Of a DNA stretch of 64,000 nt, positions 1 to 11,460 are shown in pieces. A program made the position numbers and the translations under genes. A model generated the notes under the pieces. The model was given only the letters and a program-made list of their open reading frames with translations. It was not told the origin of the DNA and did not search any database. This stretch comes from Kingdonia uniflora. Lineage: Eukaryota > Streptophyta > Magnoliopsida > Ranunculales > Circaeasteraceae. Location: NCBI GenBank assembly GCA_014058105.1, contig JACGCM010002789.1, positions 372,001 to 436,000 on the forward strand, given 5' to 3'. Within the stretch, counting starts at the first letter, position 1, and every line of letters starts with the position of its first letter.

Positions 1-612
1 TTCGAAACGTTGATATGGGAATTGTAGAAGAAGATCCTTAAATCTATCCCAGGCCTTGTAGAATGGTTTAGACTCATCTTGATGGAATTTGGTAATTTTG
101 ATATGAACTTCTTTGAAAATTTGACCCATGTTCTAATTGACGAAGTTGCTAATAAGTTTAACCATCATCCTGCTCTATATTTTAAAAAGAAGGGGAAAAG
201 GTAAAGGCGAATAGATTCCTCCATGACATTTTAATCAGGTGAAGTATGCCTATCCTTTCAAAGTTACTTATGTGCCTATAAGGCATTCTACGTCAAACCC
301 TTAAACTGTGGGTAACATGTTAATGATACTTGGTTTGATCTCATAGTTTTGAGCTAAAATGTTAGGGAAGACTATAGAGGAAGGCCTTGTGTCCTCATCT
401 GGGGTCCAATAATCTCGTAGGGATTTTTGAACTATTGGAGGCTCGATGTTTATTCCAACTATCAACTGAATAGTGTTGTGTAAACTTGAATTTATTTTCT
501 CTTGATTGTTGGTTTGTATGATCCCTATACAATTACTGTGATGATGCCCTCTGATGCGTGTTCTACGTGGGGCAAGAAGACCTATTAATTCAGATTGGTT
601 TAGGAAAATCTC
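1..612 (-). pseudogene. Ty3/gypsy gag remnant (element H), cut by window edge
   Basis: Reading leftward, one frame is largely open from about 612. It gives a short basic stretch (RRTRIRGHH), then motifs typical of plant gypsy Gag N-termini: LRDYWTP near 400 and NYEIKPSIINMLPTV ending near 305. After a degraded gap, the capsid motif FYKAWDRFKDLL appears at about 20-65; it matches the conserved retrotransposon gag core of the type AWERFKDL(L). In-frame stops (for example after MLPTV and near 140) show it is dead. Gag would form the virus-like particle. The C-terminal half and pol lie left of the window. The flank 613-1300 is probably the matching 5' UTR and LTR, but I could not find its ends. 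Confidence 0.75.
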
Positions 613-1329
613 TTAGACATTTTCCTACATTAGGCCAATGTATCATGCAGTTACTACTACTAATAAATGAATTTAAACTAGCAATACTACTGAAAGCCAA
701 TTGTATAAGATCATCCATTTTTTAATAGAATTATGGGTCTCCCTATAATATCTACATGTGTGTTGCTGAAGGTACCTTGATTTGGCTCTAGGTGCTTGAT
801 TCGTACATAAAAGCTTTTATTTTCTAGTGTTGAATCATAGGTAGGTGTTTGGTTTGAACACTGCATTAAGACACGGGCCATAGTTGAGTCTCTTTTTCAG
901 TCGTCAACACCCGGTTCTGCTGAAATTGTATTTCCTAGCACAACGGGGTCTGGTATCTCCTAATTTTGCAAGTTATAAAATCTATTGGAAATCTTCTACT
1001 AGCTTTTAAGTTTTAATTAATTAAGGTTAATGGGGACAGTTATTGGAATCCGGGTGATATAACTTTTGTTATATCTCTAATGGGTAGTCCCACGAGTTGA
1101 GGGTCCCTTATAAGAATTTCCTCCACAGCGGTGCAGTCCTAACCTTTTCTTACTACCTTTATTAAGTGGTGCAGATTTTAAACAATCAACTAAACTAACG
1201 TTCTACTAAATTTGTTAACGCTGAAATGGGATAAGGTATGTAAACAAACTAAGCTATGCTCTGCAAACTTCATTGGGTTTTAAACAAGGAACAAAGGAAT
1301 AGGCAAAATTTCTCAAATATAAATTCAGC
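613..1329. other. Unassigned non-coding stretch
   Basis: No supported gene. Its position upstream of the minus-strand gag remnant suggests 5' UTR or LTR of the same gypsy element, but no clear primer-binding site or terminal TG/CA pair could be fixed. It ends where the LINE coding sequence becomes recognisable. Confidence 0.35.
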
Positions 1330-2779
1330 AGCAAGAGCGGTGATACCATTCGATATTATAAGCCATCTACTTTATGGACGGGAATACAGACCGGAACGGT
1401 TATTTAAAAACCACATATAGGATGGCTCATTGGAAACGGACGGAAAATTGATTTTTGGAGAGATACATGGGCAATAGATATCCCACTCATGGAACATATT
1501 GATCTGCCTCAACACTTATTGAAAAACTGTAAAACAATGCTCAACGATTTTATTAACCCACAAGGCTGGCATTTCCCTAGCTTTATATTGCTTATACTCC
1601 TGGTACTAGGAATCAACATTCAGAACATCCAATACAACCCCAATTCCCATGATACTATGATTTGGAAACCAGATATCCAAGGAGTTTTCTCCACCAACAA
1701 TGCATATGAAATACTGTGCAGTAAGGAAGATTCGGCATGGTGGTAGAAGTACATCTGGAGACAAGAAATCCACCCTAGATTGGGAGGCTTTGCTTAGTAC
1801 TTGCAGAACCATATAATCCCTATGGATGACGCCATAATGAAGAGATGCACCTCTATTGTGTCGGTATGCCACCAATGCCATATCGCATCAGAAACGGAGT
1901 CTCATACTCTGCTGTTGTACCCTTTTGCAATCTCTCTGTGGTAGAAGGCTACGACATGCTTCTCGTATGCACTTATCACTCTATCAGACAACTGGAGAAC
2001 CATACTAGTGAGAGGTAAAACATCTAGTCCATATATTGTTGATCTATGGGTGGCCATGGTTTTTGTACTTTGTAGTAACATTTGGAGAGCTAAATCAAGT
2101 GGCGGTATGATGGAGTCTTAACCCCTATCCAACAAGCTGCGCTACACATCCTGACTGACGTTGCAGATGCCTCTCTTCTCTCCAAAAATATAATGAACAA
2201 CACCATTCATGACCTCAGAATCATTAAGGGGCTTAATGTTCAGTACAAACCGAGAATAGGCAACAACATAGAGAGCTATAAATGGGGGCTTCCTACCCAA
2301 GGCGAGGTAAAAATCTGTTGTGATGGATCGGCTCTAGGTAATCCCGGTGTAGTAGGTATAGGTATTATTTACAGGAACAATAAAAGGGAAGTTTTTGGCA
2401 AATATACAATAAATCCATTGGGCAAGCTATGAAGTTTATTGCTGAAATTACTTCAATCATTTTAGGAGTTCAGAGAGATATAACACAAGGGTGGAGAGGA
2501 ATGTGGGTAGTTTCGGACTCGGCTGCTACAATTAAAGCGTTCATCAAGGATAAAATACCCTGGATACTTAAAATTGCTTGGGACCTCATCATCCCTCAAC
2601 TTTTGCAAATCTGATTCAACCATGTATGGAGAGAATGCAACTTCTCGGTAGATCAAATTATAAGAAGAGGGTCGGACCCAAACCAGCCAGCAGAAGAATG
2701 GACAACTAGCAAACTGGATTACTTACAAAATATTGAAGACCATGTCTCAGAATGCTTAAGAGTCTGGAAATCATGCTAA
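1330..2779 (+). pseudogene. 3' end of a plant L1-type LINE: zinc-binding RT tail plus RNase H
   Basis: Plus-strand remnant of non-LTR retrotransposon ORF2. At 1420-1480 it reads IGNGRKIDFWRDTW, the signature that follows the reverse transcriptase in plant LINEs. At 1700-1930 there is a degraded zf-RVT-like segment with paired C and H residues (VCHQCHIASETESHTLL). At 2290-2640 there is an RNase H domain: first catalytic Asp in CCDGSALGNPG, a Glu in KFIAEITSIILGVQ, and a second Asp in WVVSDSA. The frame shifts near 2430 between the first two motifs. The reading ends at a TAA near 2779 after HVSECLRVWKSC. The 5' part, with endonuclease and RT core, is absent, as in typical 5'-truncated LINE copies. 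No clear poly-A tail follows. RNase H would remove RNA from the cDNA hybrid. Confidence 0.8.
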
Positions 2780-2869
2780 ACTGGATGAATGCTTTTACTT
2801 TACTTATATTGAGACTGGAAAGTCATTAAAACAAAGTAGAAGGCCATTCGTATAAAATGACATCTTTTA

Positions 2870-3250
2870 CAATTGTCGAGACAGACGACAAGTTTGAAGC
2901 CAAATTTCAATAGTTCATTCGGATTGACTTTGAAGTCATTCAAACAACTTGTACGTTCATCTCAAAACCGCACTTTTGTTTTGTCAAGAAAGAAGACAAT
3001 TTCTAGGTTTTCTTTTTTTTGCTCGAATGACAGTGGAGGTCGTTCGAACGAGGCTGTTCTTGTCGTTCGAACGACAATGGACTCGTTCGAGCGAATTGGT
3101 AATGAGGTGTACAATTTCCTATTTTATTTTCTTCTGCATTTCCTTATATACGTAGAGAGCCATATGCATATGCCCTAGTGAAATGTATTAGAGTATAGTA
3201 TGGTTGGTTTTCCCTCATCTTGTAAACGTTTGTTTGGATATATTTTACTA
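2870..3250 (+). repeat. LTR-like relict with TCGTTCGAACGA palindrome array and TATA motif
   Basis: Perfect 12-bp palindromes TCGTTCGAACGA lie at 3040-3051 and 3063-3074, with near copies at 3083-3094 (TCGTTCGAGCGA) and 3021-3030. A TATA-like TTATATACG follows at about 3143. The same unit and the same order (array, then TATA box) occur in reverse orientation in the LTRs of the copia element at 22105-27030. I infer a plus-oriented relict of a related LTR. Its ends could not be set, and 81-101-residue open frames across it look incidental. Confidence 0.5.
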
Positions 3251-4839
3251 AACTTTTTGCAAAAAAAATTAATTTTTTCATTTTATAAATAATCTAAGGC
3301 TTGCAAGAAAAATAAAAATCACCTTAAAAAGGCTCACTGATTGGGAGTTGATACTTAGTCAAAGCTTTAACCGTGAACTTAGCTTCTGTTCTTCAGCGTT
3401 AATGGTGCCAATTGATGCACTAAATTTTGCTTTAATAAATTCTCACTACTACAGAAGTATGTCGGCAAGCGGTGTCAGTATCGGTTCTTCAGTTTGACAA
3501 CATGGGTTTTGGTTGTTTGCTGGAACTGGTTGGAGATTATTTTGAGAGAAGAGGAATATTCTAGTAGAGAGACTATGGCATCGGGATTTCGTGTTCCCTG
3601 CTTGAGCCTTTCTTAGGTGGGGGCTAGGAATATGGATTAGTCTCACTTAACTTGCTAATCCTCCTAGTCTCTCCCTTAAACTGAGGAGGATTACTTCCTA
3701 AATCTTTAGGTGTACTCTTTCATAGAAAAGCATACTTTTTTGCCCCAAGGGTCTTAAGGAATGCCACTAGGAATAGCTATTAGGCTCAATTAATAGTGGT
3801 AACCTTTCTTGACCCTCCCTCAGACCATTGAGATGGAGACCCGAATGTGACCCAACAAATTGACTCAGCTAATGGCTACTCAAGTAGGTTGGCTTCCTCC
3901 TTAATCACCGGTAAGGAGTTTAGCTGGCCATACCTAGGTTTGTGTCCAAGCAAGTCTTAAACTAAACACTTTATTCATAAAAAAAAAGCTCCCTCTGGAA
4001 TTTTATTCCTCTGAGAGATGAAGGTTACAATTGAGGGGAAGTTTTTTTTATAGCTGATGATGTCAATGCCCTATTATTAAATAAGCAATGTAGGACTAAA
4101 AAAACATAGTTTTATTTTTACTTCTATTGTACAATGGGTATAAGCTAAATTTAGTTTTTTTTTCTACTTCTGATGTACAATGAGCATAAGTAACATTTGG
4201 CTAAAACTTGGGGACTGTGCCACCCTGCCGACCCGTGAACGAGGGACTCCCAAGGCCTAGGGAACCACGATCGCAGGTCTATCGTGGCAACATGTCTTGA
4301 TCATTGACTGGACTTTTCTTGGGCCTCTTTTAGTTCTAAAATTTTACTCAGATCTATCCCTGCCATCCTGGAATGTGCAAAATATATTTTGGTTACTCCT
4401 TGGAGACTAGGGAACTGCTTGAACTTCTAGGATTGGTCCCTAAATCTTAGGGCAGCTTTAGGCTTGATCTACTATACTTTTACAATACTTTGGCTACTCT
4501 GACTGCCTTTGGAATAAGAAATTCCTAAAGAAGGCTTGTTAGGGCTTTTAACTCTAGTTTGGCACCAAGTTCTCTTAGGAGGATCTAGAAACCTAAAAAT
4601 AGATAGCATAGTTGTTAGTCACACTTATTAATAACTTAGGATGGTAAAAATGTCTTGGTTTAAGTACTTTTAAATGTAAGATTTCTGTACTAATCTCTAC
4701 ACAAAATTGGTAACTTTATCGAATCACAAGGTTGGGACTACTAATAGAATGCATTCTCAAAAACAAGCTCAGATAAAGCAATTAAGGAGTTTTTTAGGAG
4801 TATCTACGTTGTTCACACTTCAGGATGATCGCTAGCTCA
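3251..4839. other. Unassigned intergenic or decayed repeat
   Basis: No supported coding sequence. It contains a locally GC-richer patch around 4210-4300 with a 7-bp perfect hairpin stem (CCACGAT at 4265-4271, ATCGTGG at 4281-4287). By position, part is probably decayed upstream sequence of gypsy element G, whose integrase starts just downstream. Confidence 0.3.
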
Positions 4840-6322
4840 ACATACTTTTTCTCAAGGTTTTATAGGCCAAAGTTGAGGTAGGAGTATGATGAGTATGCAA
4901 GAAAATGTGTCAAGTGTCAAATACATCTGAGAAAGATTAGGAGTCCAACACTTGATTTACATGTAAGTCAAGTCCTTTGGCCTTCTAAACGATGTGGACT
5001 CGTCCTTGTTGGAAATTTTTTGAAAGACCCAGGAAACATTTAGATGATTACTGTTTTTATAAATTATTTTAAAAAGTGGGTCGATGCAGTACCACTTGGT
5101 CACACGAGAAGAGGAAGTGGTCAAATTTCTATGAGAGCATATCATCACAAGGTTTGGTTGTCCAGACATGATTCGAGCAGATAACAGACTTTAGTTCATT
5201 GGTGTAAAAGTATAAGCTTTTCTTAATAATCATAAAATCAAACTCACATCCTTTACTCTGCATTATCCCCAAAGCAACTGATAGGTCAAAGCAATTAACA
5301 AAAAAATTGCAGACGGTCTAAGAAAGAGGGTAGATGAAAGGAAAGGAGGACATGCTGAAGAGTTACTACATGTTTGTTGAGGTAGGAGTATGATGAGTAT
5401 GCAAGAAAATGTGTCAAGTGTCAAATACATCTAAGAAAGATTAGGAGTCCAACACTTGATTTACATGTAAGTCAAGTCCTTTGGCCTTCTAAACGATGTG
5501 GACTCGTCCTTGTTGGAAAATTTTTGAAAGACCCAGGAAACATTTAGATGATTACTGTTTTTATAAATTATTTTAAAAAGTGGGTTGATGCAGTACCACT
5601 TGGTCACACGAGAAGAGGAAGTGGTCAAATTTCTATGAGAGCATATCATCACAAGGTTTGGTTGTCCAGACATGATTCGAGCAGATAACAGACTTTAGTT
5701 CATTGGTGTAAAAGTATAAGCTTTTCTTAATAATCATAAAATCAAACTCACATCCTTTACTCTGCATTATCCCCAAAGCAACTGATAGGTCGAAGCAATT
5801 AACAAAAAAATTGCAGACGGTCTAAGAAAGAGGGTAGATGAAAGGAAAGGAGGACATGCTGAAGAGCTACTACATGTTTTGAAGGCTTATAAAACAACTT
5901 CTGGAACTTTTATAGGTTGTTTGCCCTTTCTGTTAGCATTTGAAATAGAAACCATCATCCGATCAAACATAGACGTCCTACCAGTAAGATAAAAGATAAA
6001 AGATAAAAGATAAAGAAAACAACATGGTCAACTTTAAAATTACAATTGGATTGAAAAATCATGAGATATAGCAATTGCACATCTTGGTCGATATTCTGAA
6101 TCTTTGGAGAAACATACAATAAGCAATGTTGGTGATTCAGTTCTGAAAAGAATCCCAAAAGGTCAAAAACCATTAAAAAGTGAAAAGTTGGCTAAAAATT
6201 GGGATGGTCCTTTGATCATCGCAAGCAAAGAAAAAATTGGATCTTACTTTCTTATGATAGAAGTTGAGAAGCCGCTGATGAATCCCTGGAACATTCTATC
6301 ACTGAAGAAATTCAATCAATAA
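4840..6322 (+). pseudogene. Integrase remnant of gypsy element G, containing an internal duplication
   Basis: The zinc-binding part reads YARKCVKCQIHLRKIRSP at about 4890-4945. The catalytic core follows with NYFKKWVDAVPLGHTR (5060-5105), the HHKVW/GCPDMIRADN region in shifted frames, and the tail of the core near 5300-5370. A 504-bp tandem duplication (separate entry) repeats zinc finger plus core. After the second copy the C-terminal domain is open (6104-6322): GDSVLKRIPKGQKP, then LAKNWDGPL and the closing MNPWNILSLKKF, the usual end of Tat-type integrases. Integrase would insert cDNA into the genome. Many stops and frameshifts make it inactive. No RT or gag of G remains to the left in recognisable form. 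Confidence 0.8.
4873..5880. repeat. 504-bp direct tandem duplication inside the G integrase
   Basis: Unit 1 is 4873-5376 and unit 2 is 5377-5880. By eye they differ at about five positions, so they are about 99% identical and far younger than the decay around them. The unit starts at TTGAGGTAGGAG and ends before a second copy of that string. 504 is divisible by three. Confidence 0.9.
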
Positions 6323-6450
6323 AATTTACTTTGACCTTATAGAGATATTAACTTTTAGTACTTTATGTATTTAGAATTCCCTAAAAATGTTAGTTATACA
6401 TTTAAATGACAATCTTGTTTTTTGAATTCTCTGTGCATCTTGTTTTATAG

Positions 6451-7014
6451 TGCAGTGGCTTATTCCGTATCTTCAACTCAAGCTTCATCTTTGACCATCA
6501 TATGACAACTCGACCTCGTGAACATATACGTGGAACATTTATGGCACATTACGATACATTAAAAGCTTTACTCATCATTTTTGACCTCTACATCAACAGT
6601 TTGAGTCAACAAACACTCCTTTATTTATAAAGCCATTACAAGATAGGAAGATCAAACCGTTATGTAATCAGTACAAATCTATATTGTAATGTCCATCATT
6701 AAGAATAATAATTATCATCAAACGATCATATTATATGACCTATAAATAAGACAAGTGAATTCCAAATGAAGGATAACTTAATTCTCACTCAAACTTTATA
6801 CAAAACTACTCAGAACATCCTTTAAAATAACTAACAATCTTCAATAAAATCTCTCTCTCTCTCTCTTTCCTAATCCTGAAAGAGGTCATGGTTTTTAACC
6901 TATTAAGAGGTTTTCCACGTTAAACATTTTTTTAGCAATTACTCATCGTATACAAATGTTTTGATTATCTTTGGTGTAAAGACTAAGATCCTATTAAGAA
7001 ATTAGGCTAATATA
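6451..7014 (+). repeat. Element A 5' LTR
   Basis: Begins TGCAGTGGCTT and ends GGCTAATATA; the 3' LTR has TGTAGTGG and GGCTATTACA, so the terminal TG/CA has drifted. A promoter-like CCTATAAATAAG is near 6738. A CT microsatellite lies at about 6850-6867. It aligns along its whole length with 21343-21911. Confidence 0.9.
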
Positions 7015-7034
7015 TTTGGTGCTGTCTGTGGGAA
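7015..7034 (+). other. Element A primer-binding site
   Basis: TTTGGTGCTGTCTGTGGGAA starts at the base after the LTR. The same core, allowing changes, follows the 5' LTRs of D and F. This is where a cellular RNA would prime minus-strand cDNA synthesis. I do not assign a tRNA. Confidence 0.75.
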
Positions 7035-7068
7035 ATAAAGTTTTTTTAGTCCTATTTCATAGAAATAG

Positions 7069-8789
7069 TTGATTTTCTCTTTACAAGATAACGTTTCTAG
7101 ACCTTCTAGTACCAATTGGCCCAATAGAAGGAAGCACCCTGCTAGCAGAATTGCGAGCAACTCTACACTCCAAAAAAGAAAGGCGAGCCTTTCTGAAACA
7201 ATAGTTGGCGGTTACGTAAGATGCACTGGAGGTTCTACAGGGACAACCGATTGTAGCCTTGGAGGGACAAAGGCATGCTTGCCAGCCACCTCACGAGTTT
7301 CCATTCGAGATTGGCTAGGGTCTCACACTAATAGCCTTGGAGGTGATATTCGATCTAATCATTTTCAGCCGAGGGTCGAGTTTGCCCAGATACAAGAAAT
7401 TCACCAAGAAGATGATGACGGTCTTGCTGGAGTCAGAGAAGCATATGATCCACCCCGTGTAAAAGTTCGTATTCTAGTACGTGAGCAACTAAGTGAAGGG
7501 AGTGGTGACCACATTCCTTGCGAAAGGTACATCCCACGTTAGACCATCACAACTCGTTAGTATGTGGCTTAGGAACATGTTGAAAAGTGTATCAAAGAAT
7601 TGTTCGAAGCCCAGGCTCAAACCACTAAATGCATTCATAATATTCAACAGAAAAGCCCTATTGCTCATGAACTATTGGACGGCGAAGTTCCCACCGGTTT
7701 CTACACCCCAAAAATTTGTAAATACTAGGGAAATGATTCCGTAGAGCACGTTTAAAAATTGCTAGATGCCTTAGGCTTGCATTCTACATCAAACCACATT
7801 CTATGCCCTCTTTTTTCTAATGGCCTACAAGGCGACCCTTTTCTATGGTTCGACTCACTATTAGAAGGGTCCATTACAATGTTTAAATAGTTGCGGGAAC
7901 TCTTCATTAAGAACTACTCACACAATAGAGATAAAGAAGAGAATTTGTATTCTCTGTTCAACCTTAAGTAGGAGCCAGGAGAGAAGCTCGAAACATTTAC
8001 TAAAAAATTGTTGGAGCTGACCAGAAAGGTGGACTGACTTGATCAGAAGAATACTATTTTAGTCTTTACCAATGCTTTGCTTGTGGATGGAAAAGTAAAG
8101 GAGTACCTAATACTAAACAAACCTACGACCTTGGAGGACATGATCGAAAAGGTTAATGGATATATTGATCTTGAAAGGATGGTATCCGAAAGGCAAAAAA
8201 CACAGAAATTGATCTTGATAGCATGAGATCAATCCATAGAACATGAATTCAATCGCGCTGCTGATACGGAGGAGACAAAAAGTAGACCAAATCTAATAAC
8301 GATCAAACTTTGAGAGGTAGTAATATGTCTAAGCCCTGTCTTCCTAAAATGACTGTTACGATAGACAGCCGTATGCTACACTTCAAAAGGATAAATTCTT
8401 CTTCAATGCCAAATATCTTCAACCTATAAATTGCAAACCATATTGCATATACCACAAAGTCTGACATCATGACATAGAACATTGCTTTGCTTTACAATGA
8501 CTGTTGGAGTATATTTTTGCGGACGGAGGAATGCATGAGTACATAGTGGACATTGAAAGATTCAAAAATGGGAGTTACGAGCTTACTACTGAGATCGCAT
8601 AGATAGAAGGAGTGGCAGAGGAAAAAAGTTTATACCACATCTCCCTCAGCCATTTTATTAAGACTCATACAGTTAATAGGTCGATCAGATTCATGAAACG
8701 ACGTCTTGGCCAATGCCACAATCTGTCTATAGTCAATAAAGAAGCCCGCTTACTCCCCGCATCTAGTTCATAACGTACAGTAATCTCTT
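7069..8789 (+). pseudogene. Element A gag, degraded
   Basis: An open N-terminal frame at 7069-7542 (157 residues, Ser/Arg/Gly-rich) is followed by the capsid region, in another frame with stops, at about 7560-8230. Recognisable pieces are DPFLWFDSLLEGSITMF, NYSHNRDKEENLYSLF, EPGEKLETFTKKLLELT and LEDMIEKVNGYIDLERM, all typical of plant gypsy Gag. At about 8425-8510 there is a Cys/His segment (YCIYHKV, HHD, EHCFALQ) like the zinc-binding tail of Tat Gag. Gag assembles the particle that packages element RNA. At least one frameshift and several stops. Confidence 0.75.
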
Positions 8790-9273
8790 TCGGAGATTAC
8801 GACGTTCGCCACGCCAACTTTCTTCATCATGATGCACCCGTGATCATGTTGAAAATGAGAAATATTATAATGCATACAATGATGGTAGATACTAGCAGTA
8901 GTATCGAACTACTCTTCCAAAATACGATTGATCAAATAAAACTGGCCAACAAAGTTTAGCCTAACGACATTAAAATCAGTAGGATCAATGGCTCTTAAGT
9001 AGAACGTGTAAGGAAGATCATACTTTCTATTACTGCTGGACCGACAACGGTTGACATAGTATTTTATGTTATCAATACAAAATCTTATTATTTGGGAATT
9101 ATGGGATGTTGCTGGGTGCATAACATGTGTGCTATCCCATTGACCTATCATTTGGCGCTACGATTCGATTGGAATGGCGGCATTTATGAAATCAAAGGCA
9201 GTCAGAAGCTAGCTCCAGCTTGTAAAAATACTGTTACCACCGTGATAGAGCCACTAGCACAGCAGCTCGCATA
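8790..9273 (+). pseudogene. Element A aspartic protease domain
   Basis: Frames at 8790-9273 read ISFGDYDVRHANF, then MMVDTSSSIELLFQ where the active-site DTG/DGG motif has become DTS, and later YNGILG-like YLGIMGCCWVHNM, ending with GGIYEIKGSQK. These match the order of Tat proteases, which cut the Gag-Pol polyprotein. A frameshift separates the active-site half from the C-terminal half near 9000-9090. The altered DTS and the stops argue against activity. Confidence 0.75.
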
Positions 9274-9360
9274 ACAATTTTAGAAAACCATAGAGAACAT
9301 TACAGAGAACTCTACTAAAAACCTGTTACCAAGTACAGAAACTATAGAATACGTCGAAAT

Positions 9361-10345
9361 CTGTGAAGACAAATGGGGCACCTACATTGCAACTCTTTTA
9401 CCTTCGATAGAGCGTAATGCTCCTATTCAGTTTCTCAAAGACAACAGTGATGTCTTCGCATGGACATTCCATGAAATGCCAGACATTGATCTAAATTTGG
9501 CTTGCCACAAGCTTATTTTAAAAGATAAAGCTTAGGTAGTCAAATAAAAACATAGAACGTTAGCACCAAGATTACGGAAATAAGTCAACAAAGAGATTGA
9601 TAAACTCATGGAAGTGAGCTTTATTTAGAGAGCCAATTACCCCAAATGGATCTTGAACATCGTTACAGTCCCAAAGAAAAATGGTAAGATCAGAGTATGC
9701 GTGGATTTCACGGACCTCAATAAACATACTCCAAAAGATAGTTTTTTACTTCCTATTATCAACCATCTGCTCGATTTTATTGCGGGACACGAACTCTTAT
9801 CTATGATTAATGCTGTATTAGGGTTCAATTAGATATCTCTATTGCCCGAGGACTTAGAGAAAATAGTTTTCATTAGAGAGCATGGATCATATTGCTACAA
9901 GGTTATGCTTTTCGGCCTCAAGAATGCAAGAGCCACTTACCAAAGATTGATGACACAGATATTCAAAGTCCATCTTGGGAAAACAAAGGAAGTTTACATT
10001 GATGATATGCTGTATAAAAGTCTAAAGAAGAAAAACCATCTCGCAGATTTTCATACTACCTTCAAAATTCTTCGATCCTACAAAATGAGAGTAACTCTTG
10101 ACAAATGTTAATTCAGAGTCCAATCAGACCAATTCTTGGGACATTTGATTAGCAAGCTGGGTATCAATGCCAACCCATATCGTATTCATACGTTGTTATC
10201 AATGCCTTCTTCAAAGACAAAGAAAGACGTATATAAGTTAGTCGAGAAGATAGCAGTAATAAATAATTTTGTCTCCAAGTCTTCAGATCAGTGTCGAAGG
10301 TTATTCGACCTACTACATGAAGGGACGAAGAAAAAGAAGCCTTAA
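9361..10345 (+). pseudogene. Element A reverse transcriptase
   Basis: Begins with the protease-RT linker and the strongly conserved DVFAWTFHEMPDID (about 9450). Core blocks: WILNIVTVPKKNGKIRVCVD with DFTDLNKHTPKD (9640-9740), LLSMINAVLGFN (9800), YKVMLFGLKNARATYQRL (9900), the catalytic YIDDMLYKS (10000), and FLGHLISKLGI (10135). Stops interrupt it, for example in GFN-stop-ISL (normally GYNQIP) and DKC-stop-F (normally Q). It copies element RNA to cDNA. Confidence 0.9.
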
Positions 10346-11452
10346 AAAGATCCCAAGGTTGAGTAAACTTCCAAATGTGAAGCAGCGTTTCAAGAACAAA
10401 AATGCTATTTGGGGAAACCACCAGTAATGAGTTCACCTAAGGAAAGAGAAGAGCTCACAATATATCTCGCCATTACTGATGAATCACTGAAATCAGTCCT
10501 CATCTGACTTGATAAAAGGATAGAGAAACCTGTCTACTTCATCAGCAAGACTCTGACCCTAGTAGAGACACGGTACACTAAGATTGAGAAAATGCTTTTA
10601 GCTCTTGTCTATACATCTCAAAAGTTTAAAAAATATATCTAAGCTCATTCAGTTCAAGTAGTGACAAATTATACTTTACGCAAAATATTTTCCAAAAAAG
10701 AAAAATCTAGATGAGTTCAGCAATGGTCTATTACTCTTGGTGAGCACGATATGCATTTCTAGCTACAGCATTCCAAAAAAGGGTAAGCAGTAGCAGATTT
10801 CTGTACAGATTTTCTAGTTGATGACCCTGACTGGAAAAAGGATAATACAGACATAAATGAGGAACAGTTCAAGGAAAAGTTAGATTGGATATCCAAAAAT
10901 GGTTGGCGCCTTCTAACTGACGGTTCAGCAGGAGCAGCTGAGTCAAGAATCGGGATTGTTCTTATCAGGCCTTCCAATAATAGAATTGAGAAATCAATCC
11001 GACTCAACTTTAAAGCCATAAACAATGAGACCGAATATGAGGCATTAATCTACGAACTAGATATGGCTCTAGAGATAGGTATGCCCGAATTATCTGTCTA
11101 CAAAAACTTTTTACTCATCATAAACAACTATACAGGCAAATATCAGAAAAATGGAAAGATGATCGATTACACCATAGTAGTAGCCGACAGAATGAGCAGA
11201 TTCAAAAAGGCTACCATCAAACATTTGCTTCAAGGAGAAAACAGGCATTCTGATTCCTCAGCCTATCTTTTGGGAGTCATCAGAACCAAAGCTCGATATT
11301 TGAAGATTGAAGTAGTATTCACCCCTAGCATTAATATCATCAGCTCAAATTCTGTTAATACTGGGGGTGGTAAAGAGGTCGAAGATGATTATAGACGACC
11401 TTCTTTACAAAAAATTAGTTACAGGACCCTATCTCTAATGATTATAAGATAA
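10346..11452 (+). pseudogene. Element A dual RNase H: Ty3-type then archaeal-like
   Basis: The first domain at about 10380-10830 reads LTIYLAITDESLKSV, PVYFISKTLTLVE, RYTKIEKMLLALVY and AVADFCTDF: the degenerate Ty3-type RNase H. The second at about 10890-11400 reads GWRLLTDGSAGAAE (first Asp), IGIVLIRPSNN, then NNETEYEALIYELDMALEIG (catalytic Glu) and MIDYTIVVADRMSRF. Two RNase H domains in series are a hallmark of the Tat lineage. The second is open from 11063 to 11452. Together they degrade the RNA strand and handle primer removal. Confidence 0.85.
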
Positions 11453-11460
11453 AGAGACCC

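Noticed and set aside
4265..4287. Perfect 7-bp hairpin, possible terminator or small RNA
   Set aside because: Short stem, no T-run or conserved context; compatible with chance.
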